A stretch of 64,000 nt of DNA from Akkermansia muciniphila (GTDB lineage: Bacteria; Verrucomicrobiota; Verrucomicrobiia; Opitutales; Opitutaceae): assembly GCA_945888375.1 (NCBI GenBank), contig CAMCZZ010000013.1, forward strand, positions 26,643-90,642. Reading direction: 5' to 3'. Made by a program: the position numbers and the translations under genes. Below the pieces are notes generated by a model. It ran no database searches. It was not told the DNA's origin and was given only the letters and a program-made list of their open reading frames with translations. This document shows positions 54,586 through 62,317 of this stretch, piece by piece; the first letter of the stretch is position 1, and each line of letters starts with the position of its first letter.

Positions 54586-54653
54586 TGCAGAAAGGACCAG
54601 ACAGGCAGGCCGCACGGCGCTTGGCAACCCTCACATGGGACGCCCGCGCCGCT

Positions 54654-55649
54654 TCAGGGTTTCAGCACAATTTTTCCGAATTGGCCGCCCCGTTCCATAA
54701 GTGCGAAGGCCTCCGCCGCACGCGCAAAGGGGAACACCTCACCCACCACCGGCCGGAGGGCATGGACTGCCACCGCCGCCAGCATCGCCTCCCAATCGGC
54801 CGGACTCCCCATCGTGCTGCCGAGCAGGCTCAGCTGCCGCCAGAAAACTTTGCGCATGGGCAACACCCCCGGATTACCCCGGGTGGCCCCAAAAAACACG
54901 ATCCGCCCACCCGGCGCCGCCAGATCGACGAGTGACTCGAAACCGCTGCCCCCGGCGCTGTCCACCAGCACCGCAAACAGGCCGCCCGCCTCCCGCTCCG
55001 CCGCCTCCGCCCAGCCCGGCCGAGTATAATCAAAGCCCCCGCGCGCCCCCAGAGTCTTGGCCCGGGCTATTTTGGCGGGATCGGAAGACGTCACCCACAC
55101 CTCCGCACCCGCCGCCACCGCAAATTGCAAGGCAAAGACCGCCGTGCCCCCGCCGATCCCCCCCACCAAGACCCGCTCGCCCCGGCGCAAAGCCGCCCGG
55201 CTCATGAGCGCACGCCACGCCGTTAAACCCGCCAGCGGCAGCGCGGCCGCCTCCTCGTCGCCGAGATGGTCCGGAATCACCGAGACCTGCGCCACCGGCA
55301 CCGCCACGCTTTCCGCCAGCGTGCCATTCCGTGGCAGGCCGAGAATCGAAAAATCCGCCCCCTGCGCCGCCTCGCCAGGGCCCCAGCCAAAGGAAGGATT
55401 GATGAGAACCCGCCGCCCCCGCCACGCCTCGTCCACACCCGCACCCGTCGCCACCACCTGACCGGCCCCGTCGGAACCCGGGATGGAGGGAAATTTCAGC
55501 CCAGCATATTGGCCGAGCTTGATCCAGACGTCGCGGTGGTTGAGCGCCGCCGCCGCGATCCGCACCACCACCTCGCCCGCCGCCGGCTCGGGCTCGGGTA
55601 TTTCGCGAAGTTCGAGTTGATTGACGCCGGTGAGCAGGATTGCGCGCAT
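54654..55649 (-). CDS. Zinc-type alcohol dehydrogenase-like (MDR) oxidoreductase
   Basis: A 331-residue medium-chain reductase of the quinone-oxidoreductase/YogA branch. The N-terminal GroES-like domain has LNHRDVWIKLGQYAGLKFPS and IPGSDGAGQVVATG; the structural-zinc cysteines are missing. The Rossmann domain shows VLVGGIGGGTAVFALQFA and a late GGRIVFFGATRGNPG. It probably reduces quinones or enones with NADPH. Its ATG (55649) and the divergent ATG at 55648 share bases in one CATG. It ends 68 bases upstream of the gspC-like start on the same strand. Confidence 0.9.
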   Translation of the reverse strand: MRAILLTGVNQLELREIPEPEPAAGEVVVRIAAAALNHRDVWIKLGQYAGLKFPSIPGSDGAGQVVATGAGVDEAWRGRRVLINPSFGWGPGEAAQGADFSILGLPRNGTLAESVAVPVAQVSVIPDHLGDEEAAALPLAGLTAWRALMSRAALRRGERVLVGGIGGGTAVFALQFAVAAGAEVWVTSSDPAKIARAKTLGARGGFDYTRPGWAEAAEREAGGLFAVLVDSAGGSGFESLVDLAAPGGRIVFFGATRGNPGVLPMRKVFWRQLSLLGSTMGSPADWEAMLAAVAVHALRPVVGEVFPFARAAEAFALMERGGQFGKIVLKP

Positions 55650-56322
55650 GGAAGGAGAGGTTCACCAAAACCGTAAACCCTCCCCGCGCCACCCGAAATC
55701 CGCCGCCGTGCTCATCGCCCTCCACAAACCCTACGGCGTGCTGTCCCAATTCACCCCCGAGCCTGGCTCCGCCTGGAAAACCCTCGCCGACCTCGGCACC
55801 CGCCCCTTCGCACCCGGCCCGCGCCTGCCGGCGGAGGTCTACCCCCTCGGCCGGCTCGACGCCGATAGCGAGGGCCTGCTGCTTCTATCCGACGAACCGG
55901 GCTTAAACACCCGCCTGCTCGACCCGCGCCACGCCCACGAACGCGAATACTGGGTTCAGGTGGAACGCGTGCCCGGCCCGGACGCCTTCGCCCGCCTCGC
56001 CGCCGGCGTCCGCCTGCCTGACCACGCCTGCGCTCCTTTGCACGCCCGCGCACTGTCCGAGGCGGAATCCGCCACCCTGCCCCCGCGCGATCCCCCCGTG
56101 CGTTTTCGCAAGACCGTGCCCGATAGCTGGCTCGCCCTCGCCTTGCACGAAGGCAAGAACCGCCAGGTGCGGCGCATGACCGCCGCCGTCGGCCACCCCA
56201 CCCTGCGCCTGTTGCGCGTGCGCATCGGCCGGCTGACCCTGGCGGAACTGGGCCTGCTGCACTCCCCCGGAGTCTGGCAAGTTTTGGAGCCGGCGGCCCG
56301 CGCGGCGGTTTTCGCCCGGTGA
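55648..56322 (+). CDS. 23S rRNA pseudouridine synthase, RluE/RsuA family
   Basis: A pseudouridine synthase of the RsuA/RluE group, closest to RluE, which modifies one uridine of 23S rRNA. Visible are LIALHKPYGVLSQFTPEPGS, the catalytic aspartate in YPLGRLDADSEGLLLLSDE, YWVQVERVPG, and the ending ALHEGKNRQVRRMTAAVGHPTLRLLRVRIG. No S4 domain is present, as in RluE. Start choices are ATG 55648 (224 residues, sharing bases with the divergent gene's ATG) and GTG 55708 (204 residues); E. coli RluE has an extended basic N-terminus, so the longer form is possible. Confidence 0.88.
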   Translation: MEGEVHQNRKPSPRHPKSAAVLIALHKPYGVLSQFTPEPGSAWKTLADLGTRPFAPGPRLPAEVYPLGRLDADSEGLLLLSDEPGLNTRLLDPRHAHEREYWVQVERVPGPDAFARLAAGVRLPDHACAPLHARALSEAESATLPPRDPPVRFRKTVPDSWLALALHEGKNRQVRRMTAAVGHPTLRLLRVRIGRLTLAELGLLHSPGVWQVLEPAARAAVFAR

Positions 56323-56326
56323 AGCC

Positions 56327-57397
56327 CTACCCCGCGGCAGCCACCGCATCGGCCGGATAACTCAAACCCAGCGCGGCCCGCCAACGATCCAGTGCAGCCA
56401 GATTCCCAAGCGTATCCTCCGGCGTCATGGCCGCGACGGCCCGCCCGCCCCCGCGCAAAGCCTCCGCGACCGCATCCGCCTCGAGCCCGTAGATATTACC
56501 CGCCTCGGTGGTGATCGTCTCCGGCTCGGCTGCCCCGCGCCGATGCAGCCGGAAGGTCAAGGCCCCGCCACCGCGCGTGATGACCCAGGGATGCGGCACC
56601 TCGAGCCACCCCTCGGTGCCGTAAACCCGGGCGTTGTTTTCCAGCCCCAGCCCCACCCCGGTCGCGATCTGCGCCACCAGGCCTCCGGCAAAACCCAGCC
56701 CCGCCGTGGCAAACTCATCCACCCCGGTTTCCGGCTGCAACCGCCCCTGGGCGACGAGTCCGAGCGGTTCGGCAAAAGCCTCCGCCCCACCCGCCGCCGC
56801 TCCCGCAATGAGCCGCGCCAGGGACATCGGATAACACCCGACATCCAGGATACCCCCGCCGCCCAGTTCGCGATTCCAGAGCCGCGAGGCGGGATTAAAG
56901 TCCGCGCGAAATCCGAAATTCGCCTGCACCAGCCGCGGCACCCCGATCGCCCCTTCCCGCACCAACGCCGCGAGGCGGGCAGTCTGCGGATGGCAACGAT
57001 ACATAAAGGCCTCCATGAACAATACCCCCGCGCCCCGCGCCGCCGCCACCATGCGCCGCCCCTCGGCGAGGTTCATGCCCGCCGGTTTTTCGCAGAGGAT
57101 GTGTTTGCCCGCCGCCGCCGCCCGCTCCACCCAAACCGCGTGCTCGGGATGGGGCGTGGCGATGTAAACCGCCTCGACCGCCGGGTCCGCCAGCAAGGCC
57201 TCGTAGCTGCCATGCGCCGCCGACGCCCCCAGCCCGTGCTCCGCCGCGAAGCGCGCCGCGCTTTCCGCCGTGCGGCTGCCCACCGCGACCAGACGCCCGG
57301 CCCGCGAAGCCGCCAACCCGCGGGCAAAAATACCCGCGATCCGGCCGGTAGAAAGAATGCCCCAACGCAAGGCAGGAAGTTCAGGACAGGTCGCCAT
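56327..57397 (-). CDS. Gfo/Idh/MocA-family oxidoreductase
   Basis: A 356-residue NAD(P)-dependent sugar or polyol dehydrogenase. The Rossmann part has WGILSTGRIAGIFARGL and AVYIATPHPEHAVWVERA, then the lysine motif HILCEKPAGMN. The C-terminal half has FMEAFMYRCHPQ and GGGILDVGCYPMSLARLI, typical of the trans-1,2-dihydrobenzene-diol / glucose-fructose-type subgroup. Substrate unknown. It ends four bases from the convergent pseudouridine synthase. The ATG at 57397 starts 11 residues before the Rossmann strand; the frame upstream enters the promoter. Confidence 0.9.
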   Translation of the reverse strand: MATCPELPALRWGILSTGRIAGIFARGLAASRAGRLVAVGSRTAESAARFAAEHGLGASAAHGSYEALLADPAVEAVYIATPHPEHAVWVERAAAAGKHILCEKPAGMNLAEGRRMVAAARGAGVLFMEAFMYRCHPQTARLAALVREGAIGVPRLVQANFGFRADFNPASRLWNRELGGGGILDVGCYPMSLARLIAGAAAGGAEAFAEPLGLVAQGRLQPETGVDEFATAGLGFAGGLVAQIATGVGLGLENNARVYGTEGWLEVPHPWVITRGGGALTFRLHRRGAAEPETITTEAGNIYGLEADAVAEALRGGGRAVAAMTPEDTLGNLAALDRWRAALGLSYPADAVAAAG

Positions 57398-57465
57398 GCC
57401 CGCAACCTGCGCACATCGCCCGCATTGCCAAGCGCGCTCGGACACCCCCACCCTGCCACACCGCC

Positions 57466-58203
57466 ATGCCCCTGCCCAAGGCCGAGATCACCCGCCTGCG
57501 CTCCCTGCAGGATAAAAAGAACCGCGAGGCGGCCGGCCTCTACGTGGTCGAAAACCCCAAGGTCGTGGCCGAGTTGCTCGCCGCCGGCCAACCGCTGGAG
57601 GCACTCTACGCCACCGCTGCCTTCCCCGCCCCCGCCGGCTCCCCACTCCCCACCCTGATCACCCCCGCCGAGTTGGGCCGCATCAGCCACCTGCCCACCC
57701 CGTCTGGGGTGTTCGCCGTCGGCCGCCTCACCCGCGCCACGCTCGCCCCCGGCGAACTCACCGGGGGACTCACCCTCGCGCTCGACGGCATTCAAGATCC
57801 CGGCAACGTCGGCACCCTGCTGCGCATCGCCGATTGGTTCGGCTTCTCCCGCGTGCTGCTATCGCCCGACAGCGCCGACCTTTTTTCCCAGAAAGTGATC
57901 AACGCCAGCATGGGTTCGTTTGCCCGCATGCGCGCCGTCACCACCGGCTTGGCCCCCGCCCTGGCGAGCGCCGCGACCGCCGGCTTGCCCGTGCTCGGCT
58001 GCGACCTCGCTGGCGACCCAGTCTATGCGCTGGCGCCGATGCCCGCCGCAGTCGTCGTGATCGGGAGCGAGGGCCGCGGCCTCTCCCCCGGCGTGGCGGC
58101 GACCTTGACCCGCCGCATCACCATCCCGCGCCACGGCGGCGCTGAGAGCCTAAACGCCGCCGTCGCCGCCGGCATCGTCTGCGCCGCCCTGCGCGCCCGC
58201 TGA
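57466..58203 (+). CDS. TrmH/SpoU-family RNA 2'-O-methyltransferase
   Basis: A 245-residue SPOUT methyltransferase acting on rRNA or tRNA ribose 2'-OH. An N-terminal substrate-binding region (LRSLQDKKNREAAGLYVVEN) is followed by the SPOUT domain with motif 1 LALDGIQDPGNVGTLLRIAD, motif 2 AAVVVIGSEGRGLSPGV and motif 3 ITIPRHGGAESLNAAVAAGI, which forms the SAM-binding knot. Target base not determinable. It is divergent from the Gfo/Idh gene (68 bases) and convergent with GH53 across a terminator. Confidence 0.93.
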   Translation: MPLPKAEITRLRSLQDKKNREAAGLYVVENPKVVAELLAAGQPLEALYATAAFPAPAGSPLPTLITPAELGRISHLPTPSGVFAVGRLTRATLAPGELTGGLTLALDGIQDPGNVGTLLRIADWFGFSRVLLSPDSADLFSQKVINASMGSFARMRAVTTGLAPALASAATAGLPVLGCDLAGDPVYALAPMPAAVVVIGSEGRGLSPGVAATLTRRITIPRHGGAESLNAAVAAGIVCAALRAR

Positions 58204-58237
58204 CCCGCCAGACGGCGCCGCGCGAAGAGTCCGGCCG

Positions 58238-58276
58238 GGGTGGGCCCACTCCACGCCTTTTGGCGGCCCACCCTTT
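58238..58276. terminator. Terminator-like hairpin between convergent methyltransferase and GH53 genes
   Basis: A nine-base-pair perfect stem (GGGTGGGCC / GGCCCACCC) encloses a smaller GCC-TTTT-GGC hairpin and is followed by TTTCT. It lies 34 bases after the methyltransferase stop and 17 bases from the GH53 stop on the other strand, so it may serve both. Confidence 0.7.
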
Positions 58277-58293
58277 CTGCAAAGAAGCCGAAT

Positions 58294-59859
58294 CTAGGGC
58301 AAGGTCAGCGCCGGGACCCGCGTGACGCCGATGCGCATGAACTGGGCGGCAGGCGCCGCCGCCGCCGGTGCCAACTGCATAGGGCCACGGTAGGTCCACA
58401 GTTGAGCCGTCCCGATGGGCAAGGGCGTCCCGACCGGTATCGCGTTCTCCAGCCACGGTCCGGCCGGCGTCGTCGCGGTAAACACCCGGTAGTCGATCCC
58501 GGCCGCGGCAGATGGGCGGCGGTAAATGAGGGAGAAATAAGTGTCGCCGTTGAGCGCGAGTGGCTGGGCCGTTACTGACGGCCGGCTGGCCGCCACGCGA
58601 GGGTCGGCAGCAAGGGCGAGTTCGAGGAGGTTCGGAGCGCCATCCCCATCAGGATCGGCGAGGTCTCCACAGACCGCGGTCTGGGCCATGTCACGGGCGC
58701 TGAAATACGGCGCGGCGAGCGCCGGCAACTCAGCGAACACGGCCTGGGCGGCCAAGGCGCGGCCAGTGTAGTCGAAGAGGGCCTGGTTCTCCCAATTATT
58801 GCCCGAAGTGGCATCGATGTTGTTCCAGCCATTGCCCGTGCGGACCGTCCAAGTTGCATCCCAGTAAATCACCCCGGCACCACGGCCCGCCGGGACCCGG
58901 TCGAGGATATCAAAAATCGCCCGCAACATCTGGGCCTGCCCCGTCGCGGTGGCCGGATAGCCCGCCGTCAGCTGAGTGCTCAGGCCGATGATATTGCTTT
59001 GGCTGTCGCCGGCGCTCAGGGTAAAGGGATAGGCGGTTTCACAAATGAGCACCGGCTTCTGAAAATACTCCGCCGCCTGGGTGACGGTGCTTTCCAACGC
59101 GGCGAGCGTCCCGTGCCAATATGGGTAATAAGAGAGCCCGATGTAATCCCACGCCACGCCCTCACTCTTCACGCCGTCGAACCACCAGCGCACCGTGTCC
59201 CAGTTGCCGCCTTGGGCGATGTGGAGAACGACCGCCGTAGTCGGGGACGCCGCGCGGACGGCGGAGATACCGGACTGGAGATAGGGAGCGAGCGCGCTAA
59301 AGGCGTAGCCCTGGGCGGAAAGCCGGCCCTCGGGCCAGAGCATGCCGTCGTTGATTTCGTTGCCTACTGCAACGTAGTCGGCCGGCGTGCCTTGGGCGGC
59401 GAGCGCGGCGCAGAGTGCATAAGTGTGGCTGTAAACCGCCGTGCGCAGGTCCGCCGCCGAAAGGGCGGCCCAGGCGGCGGGCTTGGTTTGTTGCGCCGGA
59501 TCCGCCCAGGTATCGGAGTAATGAAAGGTCAGCAAGATACGCAGGCCCAAGGCGTGGGCCCGGCGGGCCATGGGCAAGATGTCGGCGGAGCCGTGGAACC
59601 CATCCGGCGAGGCCACCCAGACCCGCAACCGGACGAGATTCATGCCGTTGCCCGCGAGGATGGCGAGGGCATCGCCCCGCGTGCCGCCAGCCGTGCGATA
59701 GACCCCGCCCAAAGACTCCCCCTTGGCGAGCGAGGAGACGTCCCCGCCTTTGATCCAGACGGCCGCACTTAAGCAGCAGGAAAAGCCCGCCCCCAAGACG
59801 ACCAGCCACCCGCCCCGCCCCCGGACCGAGAGAATGAAGCCGCGGAGCAATGCACCCAT
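58294..59859 (-). CDS. GH53 endo-beta-1,4-galactanase, secreted
   Basis: An arabinogalactan endo-beta-1,4-galactanase that cuts the galactan side chains of pectin. A signal peptide (WLVVLGAGFSCCLSAAV) is followed by the GH53 barrel (residues about 34-370) with IKGGDVSSLAKGESLGGVYR, the acid/base glutamate in YVAVGNEINDGMLWP and the nucleophile in VLICETAYPF. The remaining 140 residues form a tail starting DPDGDGAPNLLELALAADP, like the tail of the PL11 lyase at 4011-8684. Products would be galacto-oligosaccharides for the GH42 enzyme. It is single, with no transporter next to it except the oligopeptide-type binding protein beyond the remnant region. Confidence 0.93.
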   Translation of the reverse strand: MGALLRGFILSVRGRGGWLVVLGAGFSCCLSAAVWIKGGDVSSLAKGESLGGVYRTAGGTRGDALAILAGNGMNLVRLRVWVASPDGFHGSADILPMARRAHALGLRILLTFHYSDTWADPAQQTKPAAWAALSAADLRTAVYSHTYALCAALAAQGTPADYVAVGNEINDGMLWPEGRLSAQGYAFSALAPYLQSGISAVRAASPTTAVVLHIAQGGNWDTVRWWFDGVKSEGVAWDYIGLSYYPYWHGTLAALESTVTQAAEYFQKPVLICETAYPFTLSAGDSQSNIIGLSTQLTAGYPATATGQAQMLRAIFDILDRVPAGRGAGVIYWDATWTVRTGNGWNNIDATSGNNWENQALFDYTGRALAAQAVFAELPALAAPYFSARDMAQTAVCGDLADPDGDGAPNLLELALAADPRVAASRPSVTAQPLALNGDTYFSLIYRRPSAAAGIDYRVFTATTPAGPWLENAIPVGTPLPIGTAQLWTYRGPMQLAPAAAAPAAQFMRIGVTRVPALTLP

Positions 59860-60013
59860 ACACCCCGCGTAAACCCCGCCCCCGCAGGAGGCAATAGCCG
59901 GCTGCAGGTAAACTGGAGCGAAGGCCCGGCCAGCCCCGAAAAACCGGAGCTGCCCGAAAGGTATAGAATTATTTGCCGCAAAGCCTAACCTAGGTCCCCT
60001 GACTACCTGTCAC

Positions 60014-60226
60014 TTGGGACTCCGGATCATGCCCACCGGCGCGCGCGGCCTGCTCGCCAGCGCCGGCCGCTACGGCGGCACCTACGCCCATAAGGACATC
60101 GCCTTCGAGTTCGGCTCGTGGCTCAACCCTGAGTTCAAGCTTTACCTCATCAAGGAGTGCATGCTCAACGAAATCACCATCACCCAGATGCGAACTCTTC
60201 TTAGCCTCCCTGCGCTATTGGCCTAA
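60014..60226 (+). pseudogene. KilA-N domain remnant with internal deletion
   Basis: A 70-codon frame containing the core of a KilA-N domain: TGARGLLASAGRYGGTYAHK then DIAFEFGSWLNPEFKLYLIK. KilA-N proteins are DNA-binding proteins of phages and mobile elements, normally about 200-280 residues. Here the N-terminal 70-80 residues are absent, and right after IKE the frame continues CMLNEITITQMRTLL, which resembles the very C-terminal end of these proteins. The piece therefore looks like a deletion derivative that lost both its start and its middle. No mobile-element genes remain beside it apart from a methylase-like fragment 40 bases downstream. Confidence 0.75.
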
Positions 60227-60265
60227 CCTGCTGCGCTTTAGTCTCCCGCTCCCCCTTTCCACCCC

Positions 60266-60376
60266 ATGCCCGCCGATCTCCGCTCCGCCCTTCAGTCCGC
60301 CCTCTCCGCCTTCGCCACCACGCCCCTGCGCGAGGCTGCCCTCGGCTTCTTCCGGACCCTCGGCTACTCCAACCAT
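60266..60376 (+). pseudogene. Fragment resembling the N-terminus of a large restriction-modification methylase, now in frame with the OppA gene
   Basis: The first 37 codons after this ATG (PADLRSALQSALSAFATTPL followed by REAALGFFRTLGYSN) do not belong to any peptide-binding protein. They resemble the N-terminus of Eco57I-like restriction-methylase proteins, which typically start with a helix of this type and end it with LGY. Similarity stops at about 60376, where the lipoprotein signal region of the next protein begins. I judge this to be a leftover of a deleted gene; the identification is from memory and needs a profile search. Confidence 0.45.
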
Positions 60377-62020
60377 ACCGGCACCCCATCTTGCTCCAGG
60401 CGTCGTCCCTTTTCAATTTTCCCTCTGTGCTGGGCGGCCGCCTGCCTGCTGCTCTCCGCCTGCGCTCCACGTGAGACGCTGGTCGAGCAGGGTAACCGCA
60501 CCCAGACACTCCACCGCAGCATCGGCCCGGACCTCGCCGACCTCGATCCGCACCTGGCCTCTTCCCTCGGCGATATCCATGTGCTGTCCGCCCTTTTCGA
60601 GGGCCTGGTCGCCGAAAATCCCGCCGATCTCTCGCCCGTGCCCGGTGTCGCCGCGTCCTGGGATATCTCGGCCGATGGTCTCGTTTACACCTTTCACCTC
60701 CGCCCCGAAGCCCGTTGGTCGGACGGGCAACCCCTCGTGGCCGCCGACTTCGTGCAATCCGTGCGCCGCGCCCTCTCGCCCGCCCTCGCTGCGCCCAACG
60801 CCGAGTTGCTCTACCCAGTCCTGAACGCCGAGGCCTTTCATAAAGCCCGCCTCACCGACTTCGCCGCCGTCGGCGTGTCCGCACCCGAACCGCACACCCT
60901 GCGCATCGCCCTCGAATACCCCGCCGCCCACTTTCTGGCCCTTCTCAGCCATCCGGTGTGGTTCCCTGTCCCGCTCCACGCCATCTCCGCCGCTGGCCCG
61001 GCTGATACCCGGGGCAACCGCTGGGCCACCATTCCGGCCAGTTTCGTCGGCAACGGCCCGTTCGTGCTGCGTGAGTGGCGGCGCGGCCAAGCCATCATCG
61101 CCGCGGCCTCGCCCAACTACTGGGACGCCCAAACCGTAGCCCTCCGTAGCGTGTTTTTCCACGCCTTCGACAGCGTCGATGCGGAGGAGCGCGCCTACCG
61201 CGCCGGCCAGTTGCACCTCACCGACTCGCTCCCCGCCGGCCGGGTGGAAGCCTGGCGCGCCGAGCACCCAGACCAGCTGCGCACCGATCCGTTTCTCGAC
61301 GTCTATTTTTACCGGTTCAACACCACCCGCCCCTTTCTCAACGACGGTCGCGTGCGGCGCGCCCTCTCCCTCGCGCTCGACCGAGAGGCCCTCGTCGGCG
61401 CGCTCCTCCGCGGCGGCCAGCGCCCCGCCACCGGCTTCGTCCCGCCGGGCACCGGCGGCTACACCCCGCCCATCGGGCTGCGCCACGACATCGACGCCGC
61501 CCGCGCCCTGCTGGCAGATGCCGGCTATCCCGGCGGCGCCGGCCTGCCCGTGCTCGACCTGCTCTACAACACGTCCGAAAACCACCGCCGCATCGCGGAG
61601 GCCGTGCAGCAACAATGGCTCTCCACCCTGGGGGTCCAGACGCGTCTCGTAAACCAGGACTTCGCCACCCTGCTGGAAGCCCGCCGCGCGGGGGATTTTC
61701 AAATCCTGCGCTCCGGCTGGGTCGCCGATTACGATGACCCCGTGAGTTTCCTCGCCCTTTTTACCACCGGCAGCGCGCAAAACTTCACCGGCTGGAGCGA
61801 TGCGGCCTACGACCAGAGCCTCTACGCCGCCGCACGCACGCCCGACCGGGCCGCCCGCCACGCCCTTTTAATCGCGGCCGAGTCCCGCCTCTTGGAGGAA
61901 GCTCCCATCCTCCCGCTTTACGTAAACACCCACGTTTACCTACTGCACCCCGCGGTGCGCGGTTGGTCCCCTACCCGTCTCGACCGCCACCCGCTCAAAG
62001 CCGTGCACCTGGCGCCCTAA
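60266..62020 (+). CDS. OppA-like peptide ABC transporter substrate-binding lipoprotein with fused foreign N-terminus
   Basis: A family-5 extracellular solute-binding protein. The binding domain starts near NRTQTLHRSIGPDLADLDPH and runs to WSPTRLDRHPLKAVHL; typical segments are LFEGLVAENPADLSPVPGVA, FHLRPEARWSDGQPLVAADF, RRALSLALDREALVGALL and LRSGWVADYDDPVSFLALFT. A lipoprotein signal (RRRPFSIFPLCWAAACLLLS followed by AC) precedes it. There is no in-frame ATG, GTG or TTG between 60266 and this signal, so as written the protein carries about 47 extra residues before the signal helix. Either translation starts at a rare codon (CTG or ATT) or the gene has been joined to the foreign fragment. No permease genes follow. 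Confidence 0.85.
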   Translation: MPADLRSALQSALSAFATTPLREAALGFFRTLGYSNHTGTPSCSRRRPFSIFPLCWAAACLLLSACAPRETLVEQGNRTQTLHRSIGPDLADLDPHLASSLGDIHVLSALFEGLVAENPADLSPVPGVAASWDISADGLVYTFHLRPEARWSDGQPLVAADFVQSVRRALSPALAAPNAELLYPVLNAEAFHKARLTDFAAVGVSAPEPHTLRIALEYPAAHFLALLSHPVWFPVPLHAISAAGPADTRGNRWATIPASFVGNGPFVLREWRRGQAIIAAASPNYWDAQTVALRSVFFHAFDSVDAEERAYRAGQLHLTDSLPAGRVEAWRAEHPDQLRTDPFLDVYFYRFNTTRPFLNDGRVRRALSLALDREALVGALLRGGQRPATGFVPPGTGGYTPPIGLRHDIDAARALLADAGYPGGAGLPVLDLLYNTSENHRRIAEAVQQQWLSTLGVQTRLVNQDFATLLEARRAGDFQILRSGWVADYDDPVSFLALFTTGSAQNFTGWSDAAYDQSLYAAARTPDRAARHALLIAAESRLLEEAPILPLYVNTHVYLLHPAVRGWSPTRLDRHPLKAVHLAP

Positions 62021-62265
62021 CCCTCCAGACCGGACGCACGCCAACCGCGCCGAAACCACCCGTAAACCCCGTGGTCGAGGCCGGGGCTTCCGAAGCGGGC
62101 CGGCAGGTGCTCAAGACGATCGCCGGGAGGCGTATGCCAGCCCCCCCTTGGCGCAACGCGTCGCAACCCCGGAAAGAAATGCGCCCGCCCCGCCCCGCAA
62201 CTTCGTCCACGTGTTCGGTTTTGAGCAAGCGCCACACCTCGTAATTACCCTGAGCAAACTAGTGC

Positions 62266-62292
62266 TCAAGCTTTGCCCAAGATCGCCGATAA
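62266..62292 (+). promoter_or_regulatory. Sigma-28 (FliA-type) promoter of the chemotaxis receptor gene
   Basis: TCAAGCTT (62266-62273), an 11-base spacer, and GCCGATAA (62285-62292). The -10 element matches the enterobacterial flagellar sigma-28 consensus GCCGATAA at 8 of 8 bases, the -35 matches TAAAGTTT at 6 of 8, and the 11-base spacing is exactly the consensus. The receptor ATG lies 25 bases downstream. Confidence 0.8.
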
Positions 62293-62317
62293 AAGAGCAC
62301 CCAAAAAGCGCGAAAAC

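Noticed and set aside
62021..62265. Possible small gene or RNA between OppA and the chemoreceptor.
   Set aside because: No protein-like frame or convincing fold was found; only the sigma-28 promoter at its end is supported.
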